DNA from: Deltaproteobacteria bacterium
GTDB taxonomy: Bacteria > Desulfobacterota > DSM-4660 > Desulfatiglandales > HGW-15
Direction: 5' to 3'
Assembly: GCA_020342025.1 (NCBI GenBank)
Contig: CP070840.1
Coordinates: 626,537 to 639,248, forward strand
Length of the DNA stretch: 12,712 nt
The position numbers and the translations under genes were made by a program. Every line of letters begins with the position of its first letter. Positions within the stretch are counted from its first letter, which is position 1. The notes beneath the pieces are model-generated. The model was given only the letters and a program-made list of their open reading frames with translations. It was not told the origin of the DNA and did not search any database. Positions 5,292 through 12,665 of this stretch are shown piece by piece.

Positions 5292-6671
5292 TTGGACGAC
5301 GCAATCAAACAGGCATTGATAGATATTGTGGGCCAGGAGAATTTCACAGATCATCTGATCGATCTGGTCTCATATACTTACGACGCCTCTGACCATGACC
5401 ATCGCCCCGAAGCGGCCGTGTGGCCCACGACCGCGGAGCAGGTGTCCAAGATCCTGATTCTGGCCAACGAGCAACGTTTTCCAGTTACGGCCCGCGGCGC
5501 AGGAACGGGTCTGGCAGGAGCAGCTGTTCCAACCCGGGGCGGTCTGGTCTTGGACATGTGCCGCATGAACAAGATCCTTGATATTCGCATAGCCGACCGA
5601 CTCGCCGTGGTGCAGCCCGGCGTGGTCTATGCGGATCTTGAAAAGGCCTTGGCACCACATGGTTTTTTCTTTCCGCCGGATCCGGCCAGCGGAAAGGCCT
5701 GCACGCTTGGCGGAAATGTGGCCACAAATGCCGGCGGCCTCAGAGGAGCTAAATACGGTGTGACCAGGGACTATGTCCTGGGGCTGGAGGTGGTCCTGCC
5801 TGATGGGCGGGTCATGCGGACCGGGTCAATCTGCATGAAATCCGTCTCTGGCTACGATTTGACGAGACTCTTTGTGGGGTCCGAGGGAACCCTCGGCATC
5901 GTCACTGAGATAACCCTGAAAATTAACCCAAAACCCCGGGCCTTTCATACCGGCCTGGCCTATTTTGCCAGCCTGAGGGATGCGGGCCAGTCTGTCACGG
6001 ACATTATGCACTCCGGAATCATCCCGAGCGTCCTCGAGGTGCTTGATGAAAATGCGGTCAAGGTCCTCCAGGGACAGACCAGAATGAATCTCCCTGATGT
6101 CAACGCCATAATCTTGGTGGAGACGGACGGCTACACCCAGGCTGAAGCCTCATATCAAATGAACAAAGTGGTCGAGGTCTTCAAGAAGAACAAAGCCACG
6201 CGCATCCAAAAAACCGACTCTGTTGAGGAAGCGGAGGAATTGTGGCGTGCCCGAAAATCGGTCGGTATCGCGTCGTCTCAACTCATGCCCAACATTGTAT
6301 CAGAGGATGTGACTGTCCCCATGTCAAATATACCCGATCTGCTGACAGGGATCTCCAGCATTGTTAAGAAGCACGGTTTGCCCTTCATTATTTTTGGCCA
6401 TGCGGGTGACGGAAACCTTCATCCCAAAATCATGTACGACCGCTCAGATCCGGAACAGGTCAAGGGAATAGAGCAGGCCGTGGATGAGATCTTTAAGCTC
6501 ACCTGTGACCTGGGTGGTACGCTCACGGGGGAACATGGTATCGGCCTCGCTAAGGCCCCTTACATGCACCTGGAACACGATCAGGTTGCCATGGACCTCA
6601 TGCGTTCACTTAAGAGACTGTTCGATCCAAACAATATCCTGAATCCGGGCAAAATGGACCTGGAGTCGTAA
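5292..6671 (+). CDS. glcD: FAD-linked 2-hydroxyacid oxidase/dehydrogenase (GlcD / D-lactate dehydrogenase type)
   Basis: This family oxidises a D-2-hydroxyacid (lactate, glycolate or longer) to the 2-oxoacid with FAD and passes electrons to an iron-sulfur partner. The frame is open from further upstream, but I place the start at TTG 5292 because GAGGAG lies six bases before it and the resulting 459 residues match the usual length and N-terminus; the upstream 48 codons look non-homologous. The FAD_binding_4 domain has RGAGTGLAG (68-76), GKACTLGGNVATNAGG, RGAKYGVTRDYVLGLEVVLP and SGYDLTRLFVGSEGTLGI. The C-terminal oxidase domain has FGHAGDGNLHP (about 367-377), TGEHGIG (about 410) and RLFDPNNILNPGKM at the end. 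There is no membrane segment. The co-oriented LarA homologue and CCG protein downstream suggest a hydroxyacid oxidation unit. Substrate is not determinable here. Confidence 0.93.
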   Translation: MDDAIKQALIDIVGQENFTDHLIDLVSYTYDASDHDHRPEAAVWPTTAEQVSKILILANEQRFPVTARGAGTGLAGAAVPTRGGLVLDMCRMNKILDIRIADRLAVVQPGVVYADLEKALAPHGFFFPPDPASGKACTLGGNVATNAGGLRGAKYGVTRDYVLGLEVVLPDGRVMRTGSICMKSVSGYDLTRLFVGSEGTLGIVTEITLKINPKPRAFHTGLAYFASLRDAGQSVTDIMHSGIIPSVLEVLDENAVKVLQGQTRMNLPDVNAIILVETDGYTQAEASYQMNKVVEVFKKNKATRIQKTDSVEEAEELWRARKSVGIASSQLMPNIVSEDVTVPMSNIPDLLTGISSIVKKHGLPFIIFGHAGDGNLHPKIMYDRSDPEQVKGIEQAVDEIFKLTCDLGGTLTGEHGIGLAKAPYMHLEHDQVAMDLMRSLKRLFDPNNILNPGKMDLES

Positions 6672-6718
6672 TCGAGCGCTTCGACGATTGAGCATATCTC
6701 TCGCCCGCGCTCCTTCGG

Positions 6719-6739
6719 CCCTTCGACTTAGCGCAGGGC
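6719..6739. repeat. 21-bp dispersed motif, second copy
   Basis: This copy matches 3843-3863 at 19 of 21 positions (CCCTTCGACTT...CAGGGC). Both copies sit in intergenic DNA on the same strand, and in each the ends can pair as a short CCCT/AGGG stem. Confidence 0.6.
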
Positions 6740-6810
6740 TCGGGATCTCTCGAGCTCTCAGAGTGCTCAGAGAAAAAATCTGTAGCGGTTGGGAATCGCT
6801 CAAAGGTCTC

Positions 6811-6893
6811 ATGGGGAGCTCTTGAGGGACACAATTGAGCTAGCTCATTTTTGTCCCTCAAAGCTCACCATTGCCCGATCGGAATTTATCGGG
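6811..6893. repeat. Near-perfect long palindrome plus adjoining hairpin
   Basis: Bases 6811-6841 and 6842-6871 form a palindrome with almost no loop (centre GAGCTAGCTC), broken only by a few mismatches and one length difference; the flanks TTGAGGGACA / TGTCCCTCAA pair. A separate hairpin CCCGAT / ATCGGG (6874-6893) follows. The gap 6672-7005 holds no credible gene: besides these there is the 6719 repeat, a tandem ACTCTGTG pair ending near 6974 and a terminator-like hairpin before the next gene. Confidence 0.65.
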
Positions 6894-6973
6894 CTCACGC
6901 TCCGCGGGTGTGCCTTTGGCGACCATGGAACGGTCGTCCATATGTTTGCAAGTCCACGACTCTGTGACTCTGT

Positions 6974-6997
6974 GGCCTCTGCGAGAGGCTTGTTTTT
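6974..6997 (+). terminator. Terminator-like hairpin just upstream of the LarA-type gene
   Basis: GCCTCT-GCG-AGAGGC (6975-6989) is a perfect 6-bp stem with a tight loop, followed by TTGTTTTTG. It ends within ten bases of the next start codon, so it could either end the upstream transcript or reduce read-through into the gene. The U-tract is interrupted, so strength is uncertain. Confidence 0.4.
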
Positions 6998-7005
6998 GAG
7001 ATCTA

Positions 7006-8319
7006 ATGGGAAAACACGAAAACACATATAGCGTTCCCTTTGACAAGGGCTTTCTGGAATTTGAATTGCCCTCCAGTATGCGTGGCACCCTCGTGGAGTC
7101 GCGTCCTGCCGAGCCATTGGCCGATGTGGAGAAGGCCACGGTGGGCGCATTGGCTAATCCTGTCAATTCCCCGCCCCTGAGGCAACTGGTCGGACCTCGT
7201 GATACGGTCTGCATCGTCTTTACCGACATCACCCGCGCCAGCCCAGACCATATTTTTGTGCCGACTATTTTGAGCGAGCTGAAAGCTGCCGGCGTTCGTG
7301 ACGATCATGTCACCCTGATTTGCGGAACGGGCCTGCACCGACCAAGCACACCAGAAGAAAAGCGCCTCAAGCTGGGCCAGACCGTTTTAGACAGCCACCG
7401 CGTGTTAGACAACGAACCTCAAGACAGTGCGGCACTGGCGGATTTGGGCACCACCGAAGACGGGATTCCCCTCTCTGTGAACAGATTTGTCCACGAGGCT
7501 GACCTGGTTGTTGCCACCGGGATTGTGGAACCGCACCAGTACGCCGGCTACTCTGGAGGCCGAAAGACGGTGGCCATTGGTGCGGCAGGCGAACCCATGA
7601 TCGCTTACACGCACGGTCCCCACATGGTTGATCACCCGGGCACACGTCTGGGCAAGATCGAAGGGAACCTTTTCCATGAAGTGATTACCGAGGCGGCGCG
7701 ACGCGCCGGACTACGCTTCATTATTAACGTGGTACAGGACGAACAAGAGCGGCCCGTTGCCATCATGGCAGGCGAGCCAGAAGCCACCTTTGCCAAGCTG
7801 GTCAGGGTGGCAAGGAAGTTGTACGAGGTCCCCATTCCCCGCCAGTACGACGTGGCAGTGGCCGGGGTCGGTTTTCCAAAAGATGCTAACCTGTACCAGG
7901 CGAGCCGAGCCGCCAGCTACCTCTTTTTTGCGCCTACCAGTGTGGTCAAAGAGGGCGGCGTCCTCATTGTCCCCGCCCCCACCCCTGAAGGCGCTGGCAA
8001 CGGGGTGGGAGAACAACGCTTTTTGGAAGAGATGCGGGCTGCTGTCCATATGTCCTCTCTACTTGAAAAACTACGTCGGACAGGATACCCGCCCGGTGCC
8101 CAGCGGGCCTTTGTGATGGCAAAAGTGATGGAAAAGAACCAGGTCATCATCGTCGGGTCCGAGACACCCGATCTTGTCCGTCAAATGCACATGATCCCTG
8201 CCGAGCACATGGATCAAGCCTTCCACATTGCAACCGAAAAGATGGGCCGAAAGGACCTGGACGTACTGATTGTACCCCACGCATTGATGACGTTACCTAT
8301 AGTTAGCCAAACCCCCTGA
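7006..8319 (+). CDS. larA: LarA-family nickel-pincer 2-hydroxyacid racemase/epimerase homologue
   Basis: LarA enzymes hold a nickel-pincer nucleotide cofactor on a lysine and racemise or epimerise a 2-hydroxyacid by hydride transfer. The 437-residue length fits the family (420-440). By alignment from memory with lactate racemase, D74 and R77 (TDITR) correspond to D72/R75, H111 (GTGLHRPST) to H108, H177 (EPHQYAGYSGG) to H174, K187 (GGRK) to the cofactor-bearing K184, H203 to H200 and Q298 to Q295. Two pocket residues differ: the lysine after YQA (K298 in lactate racemase) is R301 here, and I see no equivalent of W358 before the IIVGSETPDL segment. A substrate other than lactate is therefore possible. 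The ATG has only a weak GAG-type ribosome site. It lies between genes for a flavoprotein hydroxyacid oxidase and a CCG protein, all on one strand. The cofactor-synthesis genes larB, larC and larE are not in the window. Confidence 0.92.
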   Translation: MGKHENTYSVPFDKGFLEFELPSSMRGTLVESRPAEPLADVEKATVGALANPVNSPPLRQLVGPRDTVCIVFTDITRASPDHIFVPTILSELKAAGVRDDHVTLICGTGLHRPSTPEEKRLKLGQTVLDSHRVLDNEPQDSAALADLGTTEDGIPLSVNRFVHEADLVVATGIVEPHQYAGYSGGRKTVAIGAAGEPMIAYTHGPHMVDHPGTRLGKIEGNLFHEVITEAARRAGLRFIINVVQDEQERPVAIMAGEPEATFAKLVRVARKLYEVPIPRQYDVAVAGVGFPKDANLYQASRAASYLFFAPTSVVKEGGVLIVPAPTPEGAGNGVGEQRFLEEMRAAVHMSSLLEKLRRTGYPPGAQRAFVMAKVMEKNQVIIVGSETPDLVRQMHMIPAEHMDQAFHIATEKMGRKDLDVLIVPHALMTLPIVSQTP

Positions 8320-8332
8320 AGGGGTGGCTTTG
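8305..8332 (+). terminator. Weak terminator-like hairpin spanning the LarA stop codon
   Basis: ACCCC (8311-8315) and GGGGT (8321-8325) pair around CTGAA, and the flanking AGCC / GGCT can extend the stem after a short bulge; TTTG follows. There is no real U-tract, so it may be a pause or stability element rather than a terminator. Confidence 0.3.
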
Positions 8333-8363
8333 TGGCCGACGCCAAGTGCATCAAACATGATAT

Positions 8364-8439
8364 CTCGCCGCAGAGGCGCAAAGAACGCAGAGTTATAGTC
8401 TTTAATTTTGCTTTTCGCTGAGACGCCGAAAAGCAAAAT
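8364..8439. repeat. Intergenic repeat-like motif followed by a perfect 13-bp hairpin
   Basis: Bases 8364-8392 carry CGCAGAG twice in direct orientation (8369-8375, 8386-8392) around GCGCAAAGAA, a type of sequence I recall as a frequent intergenic repeat in anaerobic bacteria. Next, ATTTTGCTTTTCG (8405-8417) and its exact complement (8427-8439) form a 13-bp stem with a 9-base loop; GTTAT / ATAAC outside can pair too. There is no U-tract after it on either strand. The rest of 8320-8548 shows nothing coding. Confidence 0.55.
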
Positions 8440-8548
8440 GAGATAACCCTGCCCCCCGCGACTCGAGCGAAGCAGAGCACGGGCGGGATAAACGGGCGGT
8501 TAATAGCTTACTTGCTGGCAAGCAAATTCAAAGAAAGGTAAGACTGAT

Positions 8549-9340
8549 ATGCATTCTCTTATCGACCAGGACATGGTGGATCGTATCCGGCAGACTGGGA
8601 ATACCCTGGAGGATCTCCCTGATAGACTAAGTGTTTTGCAGAAGCAGGGCTTTCCATACGACAGGGAGGCTGAGAACGTGATCATATCGGGCTGCATCAT
8701 ATTGTCCATGCTCCCCCATATCCTCAGCTCCCTCTGCCGTATCTTTGATAGAGGGGGATTCCCATACACGTTTCTTTCCAAAGAATACTGTTGTGGCAAT
8801 TACCTCTATCGTCCCGCCATAAAATCCCGGGACCAGGAGGCCATCAATGAGTGCCGGGATCTGTCTAAGGAATTCATAGAAAGAAATATTAGACAGGCAA
8901 AAAAGCTTGGCGCAAAGCGTCTGGTTATCTTCTGCTCGCCCTGCTATCCCATCTATAAGCACGCGTTTCCTGAGGAGGAGATCGTCTTCTACCCTGCTGC
9001 CATTGGCGAGGTGATGGGTTCGCTCAAGTTCGAGAAGCCGATCGATTACTACGCAGGTTGCTATAGGTTACATAAGAAGTTCTCATCTGTCCCCATGGAC
9101 CTCAAATCCACCGAGGACGTCTTTTCGAGGCTGGAGGGTGTGGAGATCAACCGGATCAGTGCACCAAAATGCTGTTACCACCCTGATGGCCTTGCGCACA
9201 TGATCGAAAACGTGAAGACAGACCTTATGGTGCACATCTGTACCGGTTGCTATGGCCAGGCTGTCAATCATATGGAAGAAAATAGAAAGGTCGAGGTCTT
9301 AATGCTGCCAGAGTTGGTGGAAAAGGCGATGGGGATTTAA
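8549..9340 (+). CDS. CCG-domain iron-sulfur protein (heterodisulfide reductase subunit B-like)
   Basis: CCG (PF02754) domains bind noncubane or cubane [4Fe-4S] clusters and act in disulfide reduction or electron transfer, as in HdrB, GlcF and LutA/LldE. This 263-residue protein carries two copies. Copy one has C49, C81-C82-G83 and C129-SP-C132; copy two has C171, C208-C209-Y and C231-TG-C234. In copy two the Gly of CCG is Tyr. It lacks the N-terminal ferredoxin-like domain of GlcF and HdrD, so it must receive electrons from a separate protein. The ATG has a weak AAAGG ten bases upstream. Its place behind the flavoprotein and LarA homologue suggests it is the electron acceptor of the hydroxyacid oxidase, analogous to GlcD/GlcF pairs; this is inference. 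It could also interact with a soluble Hdr-like complex elsewhere. Confidence 0.9.
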   Translation: MHSLIDQDMVDRIRQTGNTLEDLPDRLSVLQKQGFPYDREAENVIISGCIILSMLPHILSSLCRIFDRGGFPYTFLSKEYCCGNYLYRPAIKSRDQEAINECRDLSKEFIERNIRQAKKLGAKRLVIFCSPCYPIYKHAFPEEEIVFYPAAIGEVMGSLKFEKPIDYYAGCYRLHKKFSSVPMDLKSTEDVFSRLEGVEINRISAPKCCYHPDGLAHMIENVKTDLMVHICTGCYGQAVNHMEENRKVEVLMLPELVEKAMGI

Positions 9341-9375
9341 CGGGGCAAGAAGAAAGCGCGAACCGATCGAGCAAT

Positions 9376-9505
9376 TCCAAATATCAAAATCCCAATTTCA
9401 AATAAAACCCAAAATCCTAATGACAAACATTACAGCCATTCTTTTGTGCTTTTGGTTTGGACATTTGGCATTCATTGGTCATTGGAGCTTTCGAATTTGA
9501 AATTA
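9376..9505. repeat. AT-rich intergenic repeat-like block running into the 3' end of the RND gene
   Basis: The block is made of short permuted words (CCAAAT, CAAAAT, CCCAATTT, CATTGGTCATTGG) and has inverted ends AATTTCAAAT (9394-9403) / ATTTGAAATT (9495-9504). From memory, such sequence is a common dispersed intergenic repeat in Desulfobacterota-like genomes. Its right part supplies the last dozen codons and the stop of the RND transporter. Confidence 0.55.
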
Positions 9506-12500
9506 CCGCTTGAGCCCTCGTGTGCGGTTGTGCTTCCCGTGCCCATATCCGACTTCTCCATCCTGATGAAGAACATGAGCAGCGAGGGGATCACAAAGAC
9601 GGTAAAAATCGTTGAGAGTCCCAGCCCTCCGAGCACAACACTCCCAAGCCCCCTGTAGAGTTCCGAACCCGGCCCTGGCGCTATGACGAGTGGCATCATG
9701 GCAAATATGCTGGTGGATGCACTCATGTATATGGGTCTTAGCCGCGTGCTTGTGGCCTCCAGCACCGCTTCCCTGTGAGCCATTCCATGATATCTCAAAT
9801 TATTGAGCGACTGATGAACAATCAGGATGGCGTTGTTCACCACCACCCCGATCAGTTTGACAAACCCGAGCATTGTGAGGATGTCCAGTGGCTGCGCTGT
9901 AATGAGGATGTTGACCAGCTTGAGGCCAATGAATCCCCCTGCCGTGGCCAGGGGAACAGTGAACATAATTATCAAAGGATAGATGAAGTTTCCAAAAAGA
10001 GCAGACATCAACAGATAGGCAATGATGGCAGCCAGCACAAAGTTCCACTGCAACGCCTGCCTGGTCACCGTGAGTTTGTCCGCTGCACCACTTTGTTTCA
10101 CACTAACCCCTTGCATCATACCCTGGCCTTTGAGTTTTTCAATGACCCCCTTTTCAATCCTTTCCATGGCTTCTTGAAGGGGAAGCGTGAGTGAGGGCGT
10201 AACCTGGAGCGTCACCGTCCTGTTTCTTTCCAGGTGTCTTATCTCAGTAATTCCTGTTGTACTTTCAAATTCTGCCAGGGAAGAGACGGGAATGATTCTT
10301 CCTTTCGGGCTGACCACAAGGGCCCCATAAAGCTCCTCGGGCGTGGTTATATCCTCCTCGGATGCCTTGAGTACGAGGTCAATCTTTTTCTCGCCTTCCT
10401 GCTTGAAATCCCCGATCTTCCTGCCATCCATGAGCACATCAATGGCTATGCCAAGATCCCTGGCAGACAGCCCTGCCGCTTTGAGACGATCTCTGAGGGG
10501 CTTTAGTTTTACTTCTGGATAGAGAAGTTCAAGGGATGGGAGGGGCCTTATCTGCGCATCAGGCATCTCCTTCCTCATCATCCCGAACATGGCGCCTGCC
10601 ACCTGGACCACCTGGTTGAGATCGTCACCGCTCACATCAAGATCAATGGTCCTTGCCCTTCCCATTCTCGTCTGAAAGATACCCGCCTGAATGCTCACAC
10701 CAAAAATCCCGGGAATAGAGTTGGTAATTCCGCTGAAGAGTGGCAGCAGTTCTCCGGCCCGCTGCTCACGCATGCTTATGGCACCAAAAAGCATAATCCT
10801 CTCGGCGCCAATATAAAACAGGTTCTTTATGCCCGGGTATTGGTTATAATCTTGACCAATGTAAGGTTTTACTTCACTGAAAACAAACTCACCAATCTCC
10901 TTTCTCTCCTCGTAGGAGAGTCCAGGGGGTGGAATGAGGAAGCTTATGACCAGATTCCTGTTTCCCTGTGGAAGGTACTCCATTTTGGGTAGCAGAATGG
11001 CGGCTGTAAGTACGGCGAGTGTGGTGAGGGAGAGTATGGTGACCACCCTTGTCCCCCAGTTTCGGATGGCCAGCCCAACCAGCTTCATTATCCCGGCCTG
11101 TAGCCCGCCGCCCAGTCCTGCCAGGAGCCCTCTTCCAGCTCTGACCTTTTTATTTGAGAGCCTGAAGAGGACCCTTGAAAACATGGGAATAACTGTCACA
11201 GAAACAAGCAGACTGAGGATGACTGCACAGGTCACGGCAATGGCAATGTCCCTGAACAACTGACCTGCCTCATCCTTTATGAATACGACGGGAAGGAACA
11301 CGGCTACGGTGGTGAGTGTTGAGGCGAGTATGGCCCCCCAGACCTCTCGCGTTGCGTCATAGGCGGCAAGGAATGGGCGCTTGCCCATCTTTCTGTGGCG
11401 GTCAATGTTTTCCAGAACCACAATGGCATTGTCAACGAGCATACCCACAGCAAAGGCTATGCCTGCAAGGCTTATCACATTGAGGTTTCTTCCCAGGAGA
11501 TTCATGAAAATAAAAGATCCAATGATACTTATGGGAATTGCAGATGCAGCAACCACAGTTGATGAGATACTCCTCAGGAAGATGAGGAGTACAATGATGG
11601 CAAGGGTTCCCCCAATAAATATATTATTCTTCACAAGGGCTATGGCTCCCCTGATGTACGGTCTCTGGTCATAGGCCCACTTAAACTGGAGCCCCTTGGG
11701 CTTCAGTATCTTTTCATTAAGCCATTGAACCACCTCCTCAACTCTATCGGTAAGTTCAAGGATATTTACCCCTGGCTCAGGTTTCACCCCTACAGCCACT
11801 CCAGGCGTCCCATTGTGAAGCGTCGAATCCCTTAGTTTTGAGTAACCAAAAGCCACGCTAGCAATGTCTGAGAGCAAGATTCGTCTCTGACCCGTTGATC
11901 GAATCACTATCCCCTTTATATCCTCTGGCGAGTTGAACTCCGCAACGGTCCTGATTCTATAATCTCTTCTTCCCACGCCCATATTACCTGCCGAGACATT
12001 GATGTTCTCAGCCTTCAGGAGGTCTATCACATCAGTGATCGTCAGGCCGTAGGCGGCCAGTTTTTCAGGTTTCACAATGATGTGCATCTCCCTCTCTGTT
12101 CCCCCTCCGATAAAGAGGTCGGCCACACCTTCCACTCTTTCCAGATATTGCTTGATCTCATTTTCAAACAAGGTTCTGTACGTATACACAAGGCGCGGAT
12201 TGTCGTCGGTGGTTTTCAGTATGAGCCATACAACAGGTGACGTGGCAGCCCCTGTGGCATTTATTATGGGTTTGTCCACATTTTCAGGATAGGAGGGGAC
12301 CTCATTGATTTTATTGGAAACCCGGAGTAAGGCCTCATCCACATCCGTGCCAATACTAAACCTCAGATCAATGGATCCCATGTTATTGTAAGAGGTACTC
12401 TCCATCTCCGTGAGGCCAGGGATTCCCTTCAAGACTTTCTCCTGCTCCTCTATGATCTCACGCTCTATCTCATACGGAGTGGCCCCGGTCCAGGTGGTCG

Positions 12501-12642
12501 TCACGGTAATCGTGGGCTCTATGACAGTGGGACTTAACTGGTAAGGCATGCGCTGCAGGCTTATCCACCCGAAGAGGACCACGATTATGATCCCAACTAT
12601 TATGGTCACAGGTTTTTCTATGGAGAATCTGATAGTGTCCAT
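9472..12642 (-). CDS. RND efflux transporter, inner-membrane pump subunit (HAE1/AcrB-like)
   Basis: Proton-driven inner-membrane pump that would work with a periplasmic adaptor and an outer-membrane channel to export hydrophobic compounds. The 1056-residue length is typical. TM1 is at about 12-30 after a short cytoplasmic N-terminus; the first porter domain follows (RMPYQLSPTVIEPTI, then the ATPYEIEREI helix). TM2 starts near 340, and TM4 carries GIAFAVGMLVDNAIVVLENI (394-413). The second half repeats the plan, with GVVVNNAILIV (932-942) in TM10 and RLRPIYMSA in TM11. Of the AcrB proton-relay residues, the first TM4 Asp (D404) and the TM11 Arg are kept, the second Asp is N405 and the TM10 Lys is N936. 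The final residues (GNFKFESSNDQ) are encoded by repeat-like DNA. No adaptor gene is seen in the 70 bases upstream; it may lie beyond the edge. It is convergent with the CCG gene. Substrate unknown. Confidence 0.95.
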   Translation of the reverse strand: MDTIRFSIEKPVTIIVGIIIVVLFGWISLQRMPYQLSPTVIEPTITVTTTWTGATPYEIEREIIEEQEKVLKGIPGLTEMESTSYNNMGSIDLRFSIGTDVDEALLRVSNKINEVPSYPENVDKPIINATGAATSPVVWLILKTTDDNPRLVYTYRTLFENEIKQYLERVEGVADLFIGGGTEREMHIIVKPEKLAAYGLTITDVIDLLKAENINVSAGNMGVGRRDYRIRTVAEFNSPEDIKGIVIRSTGQRRILLSDIASVAFGYSKLRDSTLHNGTPGVAVGVKPEPGVNILELTDRVEEVVQWLNEKILKPKGLQFKWAYDQRPYIRGAIALVKNNIFIGGTLAIIVLLIFLRSISSTVVAASAIPISIIGSFIFMNLLGRNLNVISLAGIAFAVGMLVDNAIVVLENIDRHRKMGKRPFLAAYDATREVWGAILASTLTTVAVFLPVVFIKDEAGQLFRDIAIAVTCAVILSLLVSVTVIPMFSRVLFRLSNKKVRAGRGLLAGLGGGLQAGIMKLVGLAIRNWGTRVVTILSLTTLAVLTAAILLPKMEYLPQGNRNLVISFLIPPPGLSYEERKEIGEFVFSEVKPYIGQDYNQYPGIKNLFYIGAERIMLFGAISMREQRAGELLPLFSGITNSIPGIFGVSIQAGIFQTRMGRARTIDLDVSGDDLNQVVQVAGAMFGMMRKEMPDAQIRPLPSLELLYPEVKLKPLRDRLKAAGLSARDLGIAIDVLMDGRKIGDFKQEGEKKIDLVLKASEEDITTPEELYGALVVSPKGRIIPVSSLAEFESTTGITEIRHLERNRTVTLQVTPSLTLPLQEAMERIEKGVIEKLKGQGMMQGVSVKQSGAADKLTVTRQALQWNFVLAAIIAYLLMSALFGNFIYPLIIMFTVPLATAGGFIGLKLVNILITAQPLDILTMLGFVKLIGVVVNNAILIVHQSLNNLRYHGMAHREAVLEATSTRLRPIYMSASTSIFAMMPLVIAPGPGSELYRGLGSVVLGGLGLSTIFTVFVIPSLLMFFIRMEKSDMGTGSTTAHEGSSGNFKFESSNDQ

Positions 12643-12650
12643 TACTCAAT

Positions 12651-12665
12651 CCCTATGGCATAGGG
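12651..12665 (-). promoter_or_regulatory. Small hairpin that includes the RND ribosome-binding site
   Basis: CCCTAT-GGC-ATAGGG is a perfect 6-bp stem. Read on the minus strand its 3' arm ends in AGGG, which with the next A forms the only ribosome-binding-site candidate, seven bases before the ATG at 12642. Pairing would hide it. The remaining bases up to 12712 show no assignable gene; open frames there are too short to judge. Confidence 0.35.

Noticed and set aside
6789..7031. 80-codon plus-strand open frame before the LarA-type gene
   Set aside because: It crosses the long palindrome and the terminator-like hairpin and overlaps the LarA start; no coding signal was seen.
445..9505. CRISPR array
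   Set aside because: Repeats in the window are inverted or occur twice at long distance; there is no regular direct repeat-spacer pattern.
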